6,518 nucleotides of DNA from Candidatus Coatesiibacteriota bacterium. Lineage in GTDB: Bacteria > RBG-13-66-14. Positions 5,386 to 6,518 of this stretch are shown piece by piece. The DNA lies in assembly GCA_030631385.1 (NCBI GenBank), contig DAOVLG010000105.1:1-6518 (forward strand), read 5' to 3'. The notes beneath the pieces are model-generated. The model searched no databases. It was given only the letters and a program-made list of their open reading frames with translations, and was not told the DNA's origin. The translations under genes and the position numbers were made by a program. The stretch's first letter is position 1. Every line of letters starts with the position of its first letter.

Positions 5386-6354
5386 ATGAGTGACCCCACC
5401 GATTCTACCACTCTTTTCGCGGTTGAGCTCCGCGGCGCGGTGAAGCGCTTCGGCGATCTCGTCGCCGTGGACGGGGTGGACCTGGAAATTCGCCCCGGCG
5501 AGCTCTTCGGCCTCTTGGGGCCCAACGGCGCCGGCAAGACCACCACCCTCAACCTCATCGCCGGTTACCTCGCTCCCGACGCCGGCGAGGTCCGAATCCA
5601 GGGGGTGCCGCCCTCGAAAGCCGAGGCCCGGTCCCGGCTGGGTTTAGCGCCCCAGGAGATCGCCCTGTACGAGGGGCTCACCGCCCGCGAAAACCTGCGT
5701 TTCTTCGCCTCGCTCTACGGGCTCCGGGGTGGGGAGCTGGAACGGAACGTGGACTGGGCTCTGGGTGTCGCCCGGTTGGAGGACCGGGCGAAGGAGCCGG
5801 TGAAGCGTTTCTCCGGGGGGATGAAGCGGCGGCTCAACCTGGCCTGCGGCCTCGTTCACCGACCGGAGATCCTTCTGGCCGACGAGCCCACCGCCGGGGT
5901 GGACCCCCAGTCCCGCGCCCACATCTTCGAGACCATCCGCTCCCTGGCCGCCGACGGCACCACCGTCATCTACACCACCCACTACATGGAGGAGGCCTCG
6001 GCGCTCTGCGAGCGGATCGCCATCCTGGACCACGGGAGGCTGCTGGCGCTGGGCACCGAGGATGAACTGCTGAAGCTCTCCGGGGAGCGCACCCGGATAG
6101 ACCTGGAGCTGGTCGGTGACGGGGTGGAGGGGGACCTCCTGGCCGGGTTGAAGGGCCTCGCCGGGGTGGTGGAGACGGGTTTCGGGGACGGCGTCCTGAC
6201 CCTCTTCGTTGATCCCGGCGTGCCGGTGCTGGCGCCGGCGGTGGAGCTGTTGAACAACTCCGGCCTCCGGGTCGGCGGGGTGGACATCGCCCGGGCCGAC
6301 CTGGAGACCGTGTTTCTCTCGTTGACCGGAAGGGCCCTGCGAGACGAGGGGTGA
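5386..6354 (+). CDS. ABC-2 type exporter, ATP-binding subunit
   Basis: This 322-residue ATPase sits on the inner face of the membrane and powers an ABC-2 type exporter (the NatA/CcmA-like multidrug, lipid or polysaccharide class); the substrate is unknown. All motifs are intact: Walker A GPNGAGKTT (45-53), Q-loop Q90, signature SGGMK (143-147), Walker B ILLADE (162-167), D-loop GVDP (171-174) and the H-loop His199 in TTHYMEEA. Residues about 235-322 are a C-terminal extension of the kind seen in ABC-2 ATPases (DUF4162-like), ending in DLETVFLSLTGRALRD. The start is fixed: an in-frame TAA lies directly before the ATG (5383-5385), and the domain begins only about 12 residues in. No Shine-Dalgarno precedes it, and the nearest -10-like box is about 10 bases upstream, so the mRNA is probably leaderless. 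The membrane subunit follows after one base. Confidence 0.95.
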   Translation: MSDPTDSTTLFAVELRGAVKRFGDLVAVDGVDLEIRPGELFGLLGPNGAGKTTTLNLIAGYLAPDAGEVRIQGVPPSKAEARSRLGLAPQEIALYEGLTARENLRFFASLYGLRGGELERNVDWALGVARLEDRAKEPVKRFSGGMKRRLNLACGLVHRPEILLADEPTAGVDPQSRAHIFETIRSLAADGTTVIYTTHYMEEASALCERIAILDHGRLLALGTEDELLKLSGERTRIDLELVGDGVEGDLLAGLKGLAGVVETGFGDGVLTLFVDPGVPVLAPAVELLNNSGLRVGGVDIARADLETVFLSLTGRALRDEG

Positions 6355-6355
6355 G

Positions 6356-6518
6356 ATGAAAAGGCTCTGGGCCATCTTCGCCAAGGACTGGCTCTCGTTT
6401 TTACGGGACCGCAAGGCGGTGCTCCTCTCCACCCTTCTGCCCGTGGGAATGATGCTGGTGGCGGGCTTCGCCTTCTCCGGCAGCGGGGGGTGGAAGATCG
6501 AGCTGGCCGTGGTGAACC
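6356..6518 (+). CDS. ABC-2 type exporter, membrane permease subunit, N-terminal fragment
   Basis: The first 54 codons are present; the gene runs off the right edge. It begins one base after the ATPase stop (TGAGATG), so the pair is translationally coupled. GAGGGG (6346-6351) is a ribosome site with a short 4-base spacing. The N-terminus (MKRLWAIFAKDWLSFLRDRKA) is the typical amphipathic lead-in of ABC-2 permeases, with the common KDxxxxxRDRKA pattern. A first membrane helix follows at about 21-40 (AVLLSTLLPVGMMLVAGFAF). The segment after it (GWKIELAVVN) would start the large external domain found in the NatB / ABC2_membrane_3 class. Partner role and class come from family knowledge and context; the substrate is unknown. 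Confidence 0.85.
   Translation, partial: MKRLWAIFAKDWLSFLRDRKAVLLSTLLPVGMMLVAGFAFSGSGGWKIELAVVN

Noticed and set aside
5644..6432. 262-codon open frame on the - strand opposite the ABC ATPase
   Set aside because: It is antisense to all the Walker and signature motifs, and its own composition is not protein-like.

Overview
This is a GC-rich bacterial chromosome window with short intergenic gaps. It holds six protein genes, one cut by each edge. The dprA-topA order is common across bacteria. The GC-rich coding style, a secreted protein ending in a WGxIKxxF tail, and intergenic repeats built on GTAGGGC and CCCTCTCCC modules suggest an uncultured, environmental (candidate-phylum-like) bacterium. 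That placement is an impression from pattern memory and is not proven here. There is no phage, transposase, CRISPR or tRNA signal.

Left to right: (1) 1-288 (+), the C-terminal end of DprA, the RecA loader for incoming single-stranded DNA. (2) 389-2890 (+), topA, DNA topoisomerase I, with its own sigma70-type extended -10 promoter. Its core is complete and is followed by five Cys-rich modules, but a normally invariant Glu of the TOPRIM metal site is Gly. (3) 2974-4119 (+), a secreted, extremely acidic protein with a glutamine-amidotransferase-like domain and an Ig-like domain. It has its own promoter and a strong Shine-Dalgarno, and ends at a perfect bidirectional terminator. (4) 4158-4346, a non-coding stretch with several GC-rich hairpins that looks like a REP/MITE-type cluster. 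(5) 4347-5333 (-), a family 2 glycosyltransferase with an extra C-terminal Rossmann-like domain; its true start is problematic. (6) 5386-6354 (+), an ABC exporter ATPase that appears leaderless, followed after one base by (7) 6356 to the right edge (+), the N-terminus of its ABC-2 membrane subunit.

Three transcription units are supported besides the incoming dprA transcript: topA and the secreted-protein gene, each with a TTGNNA-N17-TATANN promoter, and the ABC exporter operon. The glycosyltransferase is transcribed divergently from the exporter and convergently with the secreted-protein gene, and the two convergent units share one terminator. DprA and TopA are DNA-maintenance functions. The other genes are envelope or export related, but nothing in the sequence links them into one pathway. 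I found no clearly new multi-gene system. The strongest oddities are the altered TopA metal site, the start of the glycosyltransferase, and the divergent, apparently leaderless start region at 5334-5388.
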